Below, in pieces: positions 8,897-18,175 of a stretch of DNA of 40,844 nucleotides; positions within the stretch are counted from its first letter, which is position 1; the number at the start of each line of letters is the position of its first letter. Origin of the DNA: Gammaproteobacteria bacterium (GTDB lineage: Bacteria; Pseudomonadota; Gammaproteobacteria; Chromatiales; Chromatiaceae); contig JAJRZI010000141.1 in assembly GCA_024275295.1 (NCBI GenBank), positions 1 through 40,844 of the forward strand. Reading direction: 5' to 3'. Below the pieces are notes generated by a model that had not been told where the DNA came from, ran no database searches, and was given only the letters and a program-made list of their open reading frames with translations. Position numbers and translations under genes: made by a program.

Positions 8897-10558
8897 ATGA
8901 GCAGTGTTGATATACTGGTAAGGGCAAAATTTCGAAAAGAACGGATTGGATCTCAAGCATCCGGCAGTGGTCGTCAGATATTAATCGTGGATGATTTTTC
9001 TGATATGCGATTGGCTGTTCGTCGCATGCTTCGAGATCTGGGAGAAGAAAATGCTGACTTTGCCAGTAATGGTAAAGATGCTGTAGACAAAATCCGGCAT
9101 AATTCTTATGACATTGTGCTATGCGATTACAATCTTGGTGATGGCAAGGATGGGCACCAGATACTGGAAGAGTCCCATCACATGGGGCTGATCAAGCCTA
9201 GCTGCATCTTCATGATGATTACAGCTGAAACATCAAGATATCGTGTGCTGGGTGCAATTGAATGCCAGCCCGATGATTATATTGCAAAGCCATTTACTAA
9301 AGAACTGCTACAGCTCCGCATAGCCAAGGCCATCAAGAAAAAAGAGGAGTTGATGGATATCTATGAGGCTATGTTTGATAAGCGGTATCCCGATGCCATA
9401 AAGATTGCAGAAAAGAAACTTGTCAGCAAGTCACGTTATACCCTTGATGTAGCCAAGCTTTTAGGCAGCTTTTATCTCAAAACGGAGCGTTATGAAAAAG
9501 CATTGGAATTTTTTCAAAAAATAGTTGCACAGAAATATATGCCATGTGCCAAATTTGGTTTAGGGCAGGCCTACTATTATCTGGAAGAGTATGGCAAAGC
9601 TGTTGTCGTATTTGATGAGCTAACAGCTGAGAACCAATACTACATGGATGCATATGACTGGTCTGCCAAATGTAATTTAGCGTTAAAAGATAAGAGACAG
9701 GCACAGGAAAAGCTTGCAACGGCTTCAAGGATTTCACCAAAAACCATCTCCCGTCAATGTGAGTTAGGTGAGCTTGCCAAAGAGAATGGCGAGTTGGATA
9801 TTGCGGCAAGTGCCTATCGGTCAGCTATTCAATATGGTGTGCACTCCTGTTTTAAATCCGCTAAAGAATATCTTGGTATGAATGATGTGTTGCTTGAGCG
9901 AGGGGATATGCTTAAGGCATTAACCAATCTAAAAGAAGCACGGAATCAACTAAAAGAAAATGCGGTTGACCTGCTTCAGGTTGTGACTGCAACAGCTGAT
10001 GTACATGTAAGCAAAGGTGGAAAGACAGAAGCCAACCGGTTTTTAGGGCAGGCTGAAAAAATATATCAGGAAAATCTGGCAACTATTCCCGATGAAGTGT
10101 CATTGAATCTTGCTACAACAGCGCTATCACTTGATGATATGAAGCTGGGTTCTGCCATTGTCAGCAGTTTGGCAGAGAATAATCATGATGATGACGTGTT
10201 ACTGGGTAAATTGAGAGAAGCAGGTGAAAATACAGGTCATGCAGATGAGCTGTCTGAGATTATTAATAAATCAACGGAAGAGTTACGTGCACTGAATAAA
10301 GAGGGTATCCGGCTGGCAGAATCGGGTCAGCTGAAGGAGTCACTTGAACTGCTTGAGAAGGCGTCAGAGAAGGCTCCAAATAGCAAGGCATTTAATCTTA
10401 ATGCTGCTTTAGCCTGCATTATGCTGATGAAAGAAAACGGTGTCGATGATCAGCTCCTGTATAAGGCAAGACACTACCTGGGTCGTGTTGAGAGAGCGGG
10501 GAAATCTGACAAGCGCCATGCTGAATTAACAAAGATGTTGAAAGCACTAAAAAGATAG
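8897..10558 (+). CDS. Response regulator with REC domain and TPR repeats
   Basis: This 553-residue cytoplasmic protein joins a phosphoacceptor domain to a long helical repeat region, with no DNA-binding or enzymatic output domain. The REC domain spans about 27-145: acidic Asp32/Asp33, phosphoacceptor Asp77 in CDYNLGDG, Thr109 and Lys131 in AKPF are all present. From about 150 to the end, tetratricopeptide-like helices recur (for example YEKALEFFQKIV and LKESLELLEKASEKAPN). The architecture resembles Vibrio VieB-type REC-TPR regulators that act by protein-protein contact, so the output is probably binding. The partner kinase begins 16 nt downstream in the same probable operon. Confidence 0.88.
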   Translation: MSSVDILVRAKFRKERIGSQASGSGRQILIVDDFSDMRLAVRRMLRDLGEENADFASNGKDAVDKIRHNSYDIVLCDYNLGDGKDGHQILEESHHMGLIKPSCIFMMITAETSRYRVLGAIECQPDDYIAKPFTKELLQLRIAKAIKKKEELMDIYEAMFDKRYPDAIKIAEKKLVSKSRYTLDVAKLLGSFYLKTERYEKALEFFQKIVAQKYMPCAKFGLGQAYYYLEEYGKAVVVFDELTAENQYYMDAYDWSAKCNLALKDKRQAQEKLATASRISPKTISRQCELGELAKENGELDIAASAYRSAIQYGVHSCFKSAKEYLGMNDVLLERGDMLKALTNLKEARNQLKENAVDLLQVVTATADVHVSKGGKTEANRFLGQAEKIYQENLATIPDEVSLNLATTALSLDDMKLGSAIVSSLAENNHDDDVLLGKLREAGENTGHADELSEIINKSTEELRALNKEGIRLAESGQLKESLELLEKASEKAPNSKAFNLNAALACIMLMKENGVDDQLLYKARHYLGRVERAGKSDKRHAELTKMLKALKR

Positions 10559-10574
10559 CAAGAGATAGAAAATA

Positions 10575-11288
10575 ATGCCTGATTTATCTAAAACCCATTT
10601 TGAAGCGGCGCTTGCGCTCACCATTCATGATGTCAAAAATTCGCTTGCGCTGTTTTTGGATCGAGTGGAAGTTGTTCAGGCGAATGACAAGGTTGCAGGC
10701 AAAAAGTATGCAGACTTTAAATATGAAATTAAACGCATCAATAATAATTTAATACGTCTGTTGGCGTTATACAAAGTGGGTTCTGAGAACTTTATGCTGC
10801 ATGATGAGTTTCATTATGTGGATGATTTTTTATCGGATATTGGCGCTGAGTACAGTGCTGTCTTGCAGGATAAAAATATTGAGTTGATTATTGATTGCCA
10901 GGGTGACCTGGGCTGTCAAATGGATAAGGGATTGATTTATGGGGTGCTTGATAACGCCATTAATAATGCTGTTCGGTATACCCGATCAAAGATAATGCTC
11001 AAGGCATTTGAAGAGGATGGTTTTCTGGTGTTAAGCGTACAGGATGACGGGGATGGTTATCCTGAGCAGATGCTGGAGGAGAATCTGCAGCAGGGAAGTG
11101 GCAATGTGAGTATAGATATTTCCAATAGTACGACGGGACTGGGTAACTATTTTTCGCAGATTGTAGCTGGGCTGCATCAATCCAATGACAAAACAGGTTC
11201 TATCCGTATGACAAATCAAGGTGATCTGGGGGGGAGCTGTTTTAGTATTCATCTGCCCAGTGGGGATGCTTTGCATATTGATTTCTAG
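10575..11288 (+). CDS. Small soluble histidine kinase without a sensor domain
   Basis: This 237-residue cytoplasmic protein has a histidine-kinase core but no transmembrane segment or recognisable sensor. An H-box-like IHDVKNSLA places the candidate phospho-histidine at His18. The N-box is DNAINNAVRYT (126-136), G1 is DDGDGY (157-162) and G2 is TTGLGNYFS (187-195). The H-box resembles HDLKN-type kinases rather than the EnvZ class. It follows the REC-TPR gene by 16 nt, so the two probably form one pathway. The input must come from a protein partner or a diffusible signal; I cannot tell which. Confidence 0.85.
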   Translation: MPDLSKTHFEAALALTIHDVKNSLALFLDRVEVVQANDKVAGKKYADFKYEIKRINNNLIRLLALYKVGSENFMLHDEFHYVDDFLSDIGAEYSAVLQDKNIELIIDCQGDLGCQMDKGLIYGVLDNAINNAVRYTRSKIMLKAFEEDGFLVLSVQDDGDGYPEQMLEENLQQGSGNVSIDISNSTTGLGNYFSQIVAGLHQSNDKTGSIRMTNQGDLGGSCFSIHLPSGDALHIDF

Positions 11289-11320
11289 TACTCCGTCAAA
11301 ATAACCTTGACGGAGTACTA
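11286..11320. terminator. Perfect 14-bp hairpin containing the kinase stop codon
   Basis: TAGTACTCCGTCAA (11286-11299) pairs perfectly with TTGACGGAGTACTA (11307-11320) across a 7-nt loop. The stop codon of the histidine kinase is the first three bases of the stem. The flank is only T-poor (TGTTATTGG), so it is either a weak terminator or a 3'-end stabiliser. Confidence 0.55.
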
Positions 11321-11534
11321 TGTTATTGGCTCCAAAGGGGTTGCTCCGCCCCTGTGTGGCTGGTATTGTGTGGTGTTATAAGAACAGGCGTCGAAATCCC
11401 TTTCATTTGCCGCAGCACTAAAGCATTTCTTTTTATTTATCTCTTTGATAATAAAGGCAATTACTAGGTTTATCCGAAAGTTTCGGGTGTGCGAAATGGC
11501 GTCTGATGATTGATTTATAAATGAGGAGGAAGTT

Positions 11535-12080
11535 ATGGCAACAGTTACACTTAAAGGTAATCCGTGCACCCTGAGTGGCACCGAAATCAAGATGGGTGAT
11601 GTGGCTCCACAGGTCACTCTGGTTAATTCGAAAGGATTGGCAGACAAGGTGGTCGGCGGGGCAGGCGATAATACACAACTGATTGTAGTGGTTCCTTCGC
11701 TGGATACTGAAGTATGTGCAGCAGAGACCCGGCGCTTTAATCAGGAAGCGGCAAAGATTGAAGGTGTTGAGGTGATCGTGGTCTCTATGGATCTGCCATT
11801 TGCAGCGACCCGCTTCTGTACCACAGAGGGCATTGATAATCTGACCGTGGTTAGTGATTTTGTAAGTAAGGGTTTTGCTAATGCCTATGGTGTTCTGCTT
11901 GCCGATGGCCCGTTGGCTGGCCTGACCTGCAGAGCGATCTTTGTTGTAAATAAAGATGGCCGGATTGCCTACAAGGCGATCGTCTCAGAGATTACTGAAG
12001 AGCCAAACTATGAGGCTGCTATTAAAGGGGCAAAAGGCACCAGCTCCTTAGGCGCCAGCTGCTGCGGCACCTGTCAATAA
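11535..12080 (+). CDS. tpx: Thiol peroxidase Tpx (atypical 2-Cys peroxiredoxin) with a Cys-rich tail
   Basis: This 181-residue peroxidase reduces H2O2 and alkyl hydroperoxides using thioredoxin. Peroxidatic Cys61 lies in PSLDTEVCAAETRRFN and resolving Cys95 in ATRFCTTEGI, the same numbering as E. coli Tpx. The usual length is about 165-168. This protein adds about 13 residues ending in SCCGTCQ (Cys176, Cys177, Cys180), which I do not recognise from standard Tpx. A strong AGGAGG lies 7 nt before the ATG. It is probably monocistronic, since a strong terminator follows. Confidence 0.93.
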   Translation: MATVTLKGNPCTLSGTEIKMGDVAPQVTLVNSKGLADKVVGGAGDNTQLIVVVPSLDTEVCAAETRRFNQEAAKIEGVEVIVVSMDLPFAATRFCTTEGIDNLTVVSDFVSKGFANAYGVLLADGPLAGLTCRAIFVVNKDGRIAYKAIVSEITEEPNYEAAIKGAKGTSSLGASCCGTCQ

Positions 12081-12099
12081 TTAGAGTTATCGAAGCACG

Positions 12100-12133
12100 G
12101 CACAGCACTGCATAAGCAGTGCTGTGCTTTTTT
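12100..12133 (+). terminator. Strong Rho-independent terminator after tpx
   Basis: A 12-bp perfect stem, GCACAGCACTGC (12100-12111) with GCAGTGCTGTGC (12116-12127), has a 4-nt ATAA loop followed by six T residues. It ends tpx and separates it from the NnrS gene. Confidence 0.92.
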
Positions 12134-12176
12134 GTGTCTGGCATGTGGTCAACAGAGCCAGGCTGACTCAAAATCT

Positions 12177-13370
12177 GTGAATCACTTGTTTACAAATCTC
12201 ACTGCCAAACCGCATAAGCTCTTTTTCCTTGGTGCTATTGTAAATGCCCTGCTCTATATGGGGTTGCTGATGCTACACTATTTGGGGTGGGCATCATCCC
12301 TGATCGCACTCCCGGTTTATCATGCCTATGCCATGCTGTTTATAGTATTCACACAGTTTTTCACGGCGTTTTTGTTTACTATGGCCCCGCGGTTTTTTGC
12401 CACTCCGCCTGTGCCCCGTTCCCAATATCTTCTTGTTTTTTTGGTGCTTAATCTCTCATCCCTGATCTTTGCACTGTCGCTCTATAGTGCCGTGCCGATG
12501 TTGGGCATTGCTGGCATGGGGCTGTTCGTTGCCTATGTCATGGTGTGCAGGGTGTTAATGATGGCAAATCTCCAAAGTGTCGTTGAAAATAAATATGATA
12601 CCAACTGGATACTGTTGGCCTTTGCCATGGGGGGGCTGTCTCATATCCTTTTTCTGCTCTCCTGGTTTGGTGTGGTGGGCTATGAGCTGCAACGGATGGC
12701 GATAAATATCGGATTTTTCCTCTATCTCTTTATGGTGGTGTTGACGCTGAGCCAGAAGATGATCCCCTTCTTTACTGAGGGCAAGGTCGCGGGGTACAGG
12801 GCCAATAAAAGCCGGTATTTTTTAGAGACAGTCTTTGTGCTGCTGGTGATCAGGGTGCTGTTAGGGTCGCTACAGTTGGCTCAGTATGGTTTTGCCATTG
12901 ATCTGATCTTGGCCGCTATCACGCTATGGGAGATTATCAAATGGCGGCTGCCCTTTTTTAAGGTGGAGCCTATCCTGTGGGTACTCTATCTGTCACTGAT
13001 ATTGATGCCGGTTTGCTTTTTTCTCTTTTTCCTGGAAGGGGCTGTCCGCTATTTTGCAGAAGGAACAGCGCTGTTTTTTGAGAAATCCCCCCTGCATCTG
13101 ATTGCGATTGGTTACTTTACAACCATTGCGATTGGTTTTGGTTCAAGGATTATTCTGGGCCACTCCGGGCGCAAGCCCAAAGCGGATAGCTACACCGTTG
13201 GCCTGTTTATGCTGGTGCAGTTGGTGGTGGTTGTCAGGGCGCTGAGTGGGTTGAGCCTGAACCTGGATGCCGCCTGGTATGTCAATCTGATCCTGCTCTC
13301 TTCGGGTTTATGGATTGTGCTGTTCCTGCTATGGTCGCTGCGGTATCTGAAGCTGCTGTTTGAAGCGTAG
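12177..13370 (+). CDS. nnrS: NnrS family multi-pass membrane protein
   Basis: This protein of about 397 residues has roughly 12 hydrophobic helices and the NnrS pattern. Visible features are the first-helix block HKLFFLGAIVNALLYMG, the YHAYAMLF segment, SQKMIPFF and the HSGRKPKA loop. NnrS is a heme- and copper-containing inner-membrane protein linked to nitric-oxide tolerance and denitrification; its exact activity is unresolved. The start is uncertain. I use the GTG at 12177, but the frame is open from a TTG at 12132 that lies inside the tpx terminator, so the longer form is unlikely. No other denitrification genes lie beside it. It converges with ygiQ, leaving 1 nt. Confidence 0.85.
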   Translation: MNHLFTNLTAKPHKLFFLGAIVNALLYMGLLMLHYLGWASSLIALPVYHAYAMLFIVFTQFFTAFLFTMAPRFFATPPVPRSQYLLVFLVLNLSSLIFALSLYSAVPMLGIAGMGLFVAYVMVCRVLMMANLQSVVENKYDTNWILLAFAMGGLSHILFLLSWFGVVGYELQRMAINIGFFLYLFMVVLTLSQKMIPFFTEGKVAGYRANKSRYFLETVFVLLVIRVLLGSLQLAQYGFAIDLILAAITLWEIIKWRLPFFKVEPILWVLYLSLILMPVCFFLFFLEGAVRYFAEGTALFFEKSPLHLIAIGYFTTIAIGFGSRIILGHSGRKPKADSYTVGLFMLVQLVVVVRALSGLSLNLDAAWYVNLILLSSGLWIVLFLLWSLRYLKLLFEA

Positions 13371-13371
13371 T

Positions 13372-15516
13372 TTATGATCTCCGGCGAGGTCTGTTTTTTG
13401 ATGATGTTCGCTTTTTAGCCACTGTTTTCCGTTTTATAGATGTTCGGCTCTTTGGTGTGTGAGCCTCTTTTTTATCCCCTTTTGGCTGCCAGGAGGGGAC
13501 AAGGTGGCGTTTTCCATTTCCGATAAGATCTGCCCGTCCCATCTCTTTGAGTGCGTCGCGCAGCATGGGCCAGTTTTTGGGGTCGTGGTAGCGCAGAAAG
13601 GCCTTTTGCAGGCGGCGCTGACGCAGCCCTTTGGCGACAAAGATCGGCTTGTTCTCTTTACGAATGGGTTTGAGGGTGTTCTGTCCCGTGTAGTACATAT
13701 CAGCAGCGATGGCGAGAGGGGTGGGCAGGAAGGCCTGTACCTGATCCAGCCGGAATCCATTCCTTTTGAGCCAGAGTGCCAGTTCCAGCATATCCTTGTC
13801 GGTGGAGCCTGGGTGGGCTGCCATTAAGTAGGGGATCAGATATTGCTCTTTGCCTGCCGCCTTGGAGTAGCGATCAAATTCCCGTTTAAACCTGTCATAG
13901 GTATCGATGCCGGGTTTCATCATTGTATCCAGCGGCCCTTGCTCGGTGTGTTCCGGTGCAATTTTCAGGTAGCCACCAACATGATGTGTAATCAGCTCCT
14001 GGAGATATTCCGGGGAGTTGATGGCGAGGTCATACCTTAACCCCGATGCGATAAATACCCTTTTTATGCCGGAGACCTGCCGGGCGCGGCGGTAGAGGTG
14101 GGTTAATGGGCCGTGGTCTGTCCCCAGTGTTTTGCAGATCCTGGGGTAGACACAGGAGGGTTTGCGGCAGATGGCCTCTATTGCCGGGTCTTTACAGCGC
14201 AGGCGGTACATGTTGGCGGTGGGGCCGCCAAGATCGGAGATAATGCCGGTAAAACCTGGGGTTTCGTCGCGAATGGCCTCCATCTCCCGAATAATGGAGT
14301 CTTCAGAGCGATTCTGCACAATGCGCCCTTCATGCTCGGTGATCGAGCAGAAGGTGCAGCCACCTAAGCAGCCGCGCATGATATTGATGGAGAAGCGGAT
14401 CATCTCCCATGCGGGGATTTTGGCTGAGCCATAGGCGGGATGCGGCTTGCGTGTGTAGGGTGGCTCGTAGATCCGATCCAGCTCCTCTGTTTTTAGCGGG
14501 ATGGGTGGAGGATTGATCCAGAGGTCACGTTTGCCATGCCGTTGAATCAGGGCGCGGGCGTTGCCCGGATTGGTCTCCAGGTGGGCAATTCTGGCGGCAT
14601 GCGCAAAAAGCATCTTGTTACTGGCTACCTGCTCGTATGAGGGTAATCGCAGTACGGTGTGGGTGCGATTGGCATCTGCAGACGGTCTCTTTTTGGAAGG
14701 CAGGGTTGCTTCCAGATCGGCGCTGTTGCTGCATTCAGGCTTGGCACTATAGGGGTTGGGTAGCTTGGCGATAGGGACAGGGGCATCGGGTGAGGTGTGA
14801 TCGATCTCTGCCCAGTCATTTGGCACGCCACTGCACATGACGCAGGTGCCACGAATATCCTGAATGTTGCTGATCTGTTCGCCCTTTGCCAGCCGGTGTG
14901 TAACCTCCACGATGGCGCGCTCAGCATTGCCAAAAATAAGCATATCTGCCTTGGAGTCGGGCAGTATGGAGTGCCGTACCTTGTCAGACCAGTAGTCATA
15001 ATGGGCAATGCGGCGCAGACTGGCTTCGATTCCGCCAATGATAACGGGTACGCCTTTGTAGGCCTCTTTAGCGCGTTGGGAGTAGACGATGACTGAACGG
15101 TCTGGCCTCAGACCCGCTACGCCATCAGGAGAGTAGGCGTCATCACTGCGGATACGCCTGTCAGCCGTGTAACGGTTGACCATGGAGTCCATATTGCCTG
15201 CAGTGACACCAAAATAGAGATTGGGGCGGCCAAGTCTTTGGAAGCCCTTTACATCCTGCCAGTCGGGCTGTGCAATGATGCCAACGCGGAAACCCTGTGC
15301 TTCAAGCAGACGGCCAATCAGCGCCATGCCGAAGCTGGGATGATCCACATAGGCGTCGCCGGTAATGAGGATAATATCGCAGCTGTCCCAACCCAATTGA
15401 TCCATCTCCTCTTTCGACATGGGCAATACGGGCGCTGTACCAAAACGATGGGCCCAGAATTTGCGATATGAGAAGAGATCAGGAGCGGTGTTAGGCATGC
15501 TGTTGGGTCTGTTCAA
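13372..15516 (-). CDS. ygiQ: YgiQ family radical SAM protein
   Basis: This 714-residue protein belongs to the YgiQ family, whose biochemical role is not established. The N-terminal domain has the usual [16 protein letters not shown]-like segment (here [17 protein letters not shown]) and GGIEASLRR. The radical SAM cluster motif is [16 protein letters not shown], a CxxxCxxC that binds [4Fe-4S] and SAM. The C-terminus is strongly basic ([20 protein letters not shown]). Length matches the family (about 700-740). An alternative start at Met7 (15498) is possible. It is convergent with the NnrS gene and divergent from the heme-SUMF1 pair. Confidence 0.94.
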   Translation of the reverse strand: MNRPNSMPNTAPDLFSYRKFWAHRFGTAPVLPMSKEEMDQLGWDSCDIILITGDAYVDHPSFGMALIGRLLEAQGFRVGIIAQPDWQDVKGFQRLGRPNLYFGVTAGNMDSMVNRYTADRRIRSDDAYSPDGVAGLRPDRSVIVYSQRAKEAYKGVPVIIGGIEASLRRIAHYDYWSDKVRHSILPDSKADMLIFGNAERAIVEVTHRLAKGEQISNIQDIRGTCVMCSGVPNDWAEIDHTSPDAPVPIAKLPNPYSAKPECSNSADLEATLPSKKRPSADANRTHTVLRLPSYEQVASNKMLFAHAARIAHLETNPGNARALIQRHGKRDLWINPPPIPLKTEELDRIYEPPYTRKPHPAYGSAKIPAWEMIRFSINIMRGCLGGCTFCSITEHEGRIVQNRSEDSIIREMEAIRDETPGFTGIISDLGGPTANMYRLRCKDPAIEAICRKPSCVYPRICKTLGTDHGPLTHLYRRARQVSGIKRVFIASGLRYDLAINSPEYLQELITHHVGGYLKIAPEHTEQGPLDTMMKPGIDTYDRFKREFDRYSKAAGKEQYLIPYLMAAHPGSTDKDMLELALWLKRNGFRLDQVQAFLPTPLAIAADMYYTGQNTLKPIRKENKPIFVAKGLRQRRLQKAFLRYHDPKNWPMLRDALKEMGRADLIGNGKRHLVPSWQPKGDKKEAHTPKSRTSIKRKTVAKKRTSSKNRPRRRS

Positions 15517-15683
15517 ATGGAAATGCCAATTAAACCATGAAGCAGGATGAATCGGTGTATGTTGCGGCTATTTTATCTGGAAAATAGGCAGCAAGAGACT
15601 AAAGTTAGTTGTGGGGGTGGATTTTACTGCCGTCAGGTGGCTATAAAGTATCCTCCTTGACATGGACGTTGCCTCTAAGCAGA

Positions 15684-16823
15684 ATGGAAATCTTTGATTT
15701 TTCTCTAGTTGTGGGTCTGATTTTGATGCTGAATCCAGCTGTGTTGCGTGCAAAGATCATTGGTGTCAGAGTTTTTCTGCTGCTCTGTTCTTTGGCTGTT
15801 TCTATCTCCGTTGCAGCTGCTTCTGTTATGCAAAACGAAGGGGTGAGTGAACTCCCTTTTCCGGTTGAGTCGAAGGAGGATGTTCAGCAGGCGCGTATTG
15901 CAGATTATCTGGAAACGGGCCAACCAAATTGCGCCCTCTGCCATGCCCAGCAGCAGCGTCCAGCCATAGATTACACTACCGATAAAGCGTGCCTGCAGTG
16001 TCACAATGAAGACTATAGTCAGCGTTTTCTGGATATTGATGAGCGCTATAAGGTGCCATTAGAGGATAGAGTCTATACGGTTGTTGCTCTGGCAAAGGCA
16101 GCTCCTTCGTCTCAAGAAACCGGCATCGAGCATAAAGCACCCAAAGGTATGGCGTTGATTCCTGCCGGTGAATTTATTATGGGTACGGATGATTGGTGGC
16201 CCAAATCAGGGCCGGAGCATAAAAAATATCTTCCCGACTACTATATGGATCTCTATGAAGTGACCAATGCCAAGTACAAGATCTTTGTTCAGGCAACCGG
16301 GCACCGTCTGCCGGATGACTGGGTAAAAAGTAATAATGATATCCCGGAGGGTATGGGGGATTATCCAGTCGTATTCGTAAGTTGGCAGGATGCCAATGAC
16401 TACTGTGAGTGGGCAGGAAAACGGCTGCCAACTGAATATGAGTGGGAAAAGGCGGCAAGAGGCACGGATGGCAGGGTATTCCCGTGGGGGGATGAATTTG
16501 ACAAGGATAAAGGCAATACTCCCCAGCATGGTCTGGGGAAAACGATGAAGGTGGGTTCCTTTGAAAACGGAAAAAGCCCTTATGGTCTTTATGATATGGC
16601 CGGCAATGTCTTTGAGTGGACGGCGAGTTGGTATAAGGCTTACCCAGGTAATACCCATAAAGATCCCAATGAGGGGGAGATATATCGTGTGGTGAAGGGA
16701 GGGTCCTGGTACGACTGCACTTACTACAGATGTGGTATCAGTGCGCCTACCTATAACCGGATCTTTTTCCACCCGATGACAAAGAATTTCAGCTTTGGTT
16801 TTCGTTGCGCCCAGGATCCATAA
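15684..16823 (+). CDS. Periplasmic diheme cytochrome-like/SUMF1 (FGE-like) fusion protein
   Basis: This 379-residue exported protein combines a small c-type heme region with a formylglycine-generating-enzyme-type fold. An N-terminal signal or anchor (about 10-46) precedes two heme-attachment motifs, CALCH (83-87) and CLQCH (103-107). The SUMF1 domain runs from about 154 to the end: MALIPAGEFIMG, YEVTNAKY, KRLPTEYEWEKAARG, PWGDEF, YDMAGNVFEWT, VVKGGSWYDC and FGFRC. A CxxxxC follows GGSWYD, shifted one residue relative to the copper-binding pair of true FGE. Similar SUMF1 proteins (NirV) occur beside nitrite reductases, but none is here. The frame opens at a TTG (15609); I chose the ATG at 15684, and 15726 is also possible. 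Function unknown. Confidence 0.8.
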   Translation: MEIFDFSLVVGLILMLNPAVLRAKIIGVRVFLLLCSLAVSISVAAASVMQNEGVSELPFPVESKEDVQQARIADYLETGQPNCALCHAQQQRPAIDYTTDKACLQCHNEDYSQRFLDIDERYKVPLEDRVYTVVALAKAAPSSQETGIEHKAPKGMALIPAGEFIMGTDDWWPKSGPEHKKYLPDYYMDLYEVTNAKYKIFVQATGHRLPDDWVKSNNDIPEGMGDYPVVFVSWQDANDYCEWAGKRLPTEYEWEKAARGTDGRVFPWGDEFDKDKGNTPQHGLGKTMKVGSFENGKSPYGLYDMAGNVFEWTASWYKAYPGNTHKDPNEGEIYRVVKGGSWYDCTYYRCGISAPTYNRIFFHPMTKNFSFGFRCAQDP

Positions 16824-16857
16824 CAGCCGGCCTCCTTGGCATCATGCTTGAACATAA

Positions 16858-18099
16858 ATGATAGAGACTGAATTGATGGCGTTGAATAAGAATGAACGAA
16901 AAGGGGTTGTTACTCAGAAAATGTGCATGAATTTGAAGATAGCGGCCTACGGGATGATCGCTGCCAATATGATGCTATTGGGCCTTAATCAAGTGGTTCA
17001 TGCAGCGCCTGGCAATCTGGACAGTGGCAAAGCCATCTATATGAAGTACTGCTTCTATTGCCATGGCAAGGAGGGTAAAGGCGATGGCGCCATTGCGATT
17101 GCGGTAAAACCAAAACCTGTGGATTTTGTGAATGATGTAGAGCGGATGAGAAGAACCGATGCTGAGCTGATAAGGAGTATCGAAGAGGGCATCATCCGGG
17201 ATCCTGATTCTCGCATGTATATGCCGGCATGGAAGGATGTCTTAAGCAGTGCAGAGCGATGGAATGTGTTGGCCTATGTCAGAGCGTTTGCCGCACAGGG
17301 TGGAAAACAGTCAGCGGTAAATGCTAAAGCGGAAGCAGCAGCCAAAGGCGAGGCAAAAGAACCCATATCTGCTCCGGATGATATGGTCTATATTCCCGCT
17401 GGGGCGTGTATCATGGGCAGTGATAAGGTGGATACGGATGCGATGGGCCTTAGGTTTGGCAGCACCCCCTATTATCTAAACGAGCACCCCAAGCGCACGG
17501 TAACGTTGAAAGCATACTATATCGATAAATATGAAGTGACCAATCAGCAATACAGCGAATTTGTAGAGGCCATGCAGGGTCGGGTGAGGATTCCTGCGCC
17601 AGCGTACTGGGAGAATGGTATCTATGCAAAGGATCAGTCGCGTTTTCCAGTGCACACTGTGCATTGGTATGCGGCATCGGCGTACTGTCGCTGGAGAGGG
17701 AAACGACTGCCAACAGAGGCTGAGTGGGAGAAAGCAGCCAGAGGTATCGATGGCAGGGATTTCCCCTGGGGAGATGAGTACAGCCCTGATAAAGCCAATA
17801 ATCAGTCCAATTTTGGTGATGTGGTAGCGGTGGGCTCTTATGAAGAGGGCAAGAGTCCTTATGGTCTTTATGATATGACAGGCAATGTGGCCGAATGGGT
17901 TGATGCCTGGTATAAGGCGTATCCTGGCGGTGAGAGCCATAAAGATCCAAAGTATGGCGAGCACTACAAAGTCATACGCGGTGGCGGATGGGGCGGGATG
18001 GGCCACTACAATCTGCCGCTCTACTACTCTACAACGCACCGGGAAAAAGGCATTCCGACAGACGCTTTTCGGGATGTCGGTTTTCGATGCGCCAAATAA
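16858..18099 (+). CDS. Cytochrome c (class I)/SUMF1 (FGE-like) fusion protein
   Basis: This 413-residue exported protein has a monoheme cytochrome c domain followed by a SUMF1 domain. A signal sequence (about 22-50) ends in VVHAA. CFYCH (65-69) binds the heme, and Met122 in RMYMPAWKDVLS is the likely distal ligand, as in class I cytochromes. A short alanine-rich linker (about 150-170) leads to the SUMF1 domain (about 176-413), with YIPAGACIMGS, KYEVTNQQY, KRLPTEAEWEKAARG, PWGDEY, YDMTGNVAEWV and FRDVGFRCAK. The GGGWGGMG segment lacks the FGE cysteines, so formylglycine synthesis is unlikely. Its SUMF1 half closely resembles the upstream gene, suggesting tandem duplication. Later starts (16876, 16921) are possible. 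Confidence 0.82.
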   Translation: MIETELMALNKNERKGVVTQKMCMNLKIAAYGMIAANMMLLGLNQVVHAAPGNLDSGKAIYMKYCFYCHGKEGKGDGAIAIAVKPKPVDFVNDVERMRRTDAELIRSIEEGIIRDPDSRMYMPAWKDVLSSAERWNVLAYVRAFAAQGGKQSAVNAKAEAAAKGEAKEPISAPDDMVYIPAGACIMGSDKVDTDAMGLRFGSTPYYLNEHPKRTVTLKAYYIDKYEVTNQQYSEFVEAMQGRVRIPAPAYWENGIYAKDQSRFPVHTVHWYAASAYCRWRGKRLPTEAEWEKAARGIDGRDFPWGDEYSPDKANNQSNFGDVVAVGSYEEGKSPYGLYDMTGNVAEWVDAWYKAYPGGESHKDPKYGEHYKVIRGGGWGGMGHYNLPLYYSTTHREKGIPTDAFRDVGFRCAK

Positions 18100-18133
18100 T
18101 GCCATCACTATCTGCTATGGATCGGTTCAGTAG

Positions 18134-18169
18134 CTTCCAAGCGGCTGTTCTGTAGAAACGGCTTGGAAG
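18134..18169 (+). promoter_or_regulatory. Hairpin that covers the ribosome-binding site of the M14 peptidase gene
   Basis: CTTCCAAGC (18134-18142) pairs perfectly with GCTTGGAAG (18161-18169). The right arm contains most of the GGAAGGGA Shine-Dalgarno sequence that lies 6 nt before the ATG at 18176. The 18-nt loop can pair further inside itself (GTTCT with AGAA). This could limit translation of the peptidase or attenuate transcription from the upstream gene. The structure is visible in sequence; the role is inferred. Confidence 0.4.
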
Positions 18170-18175
18170 GGAATA

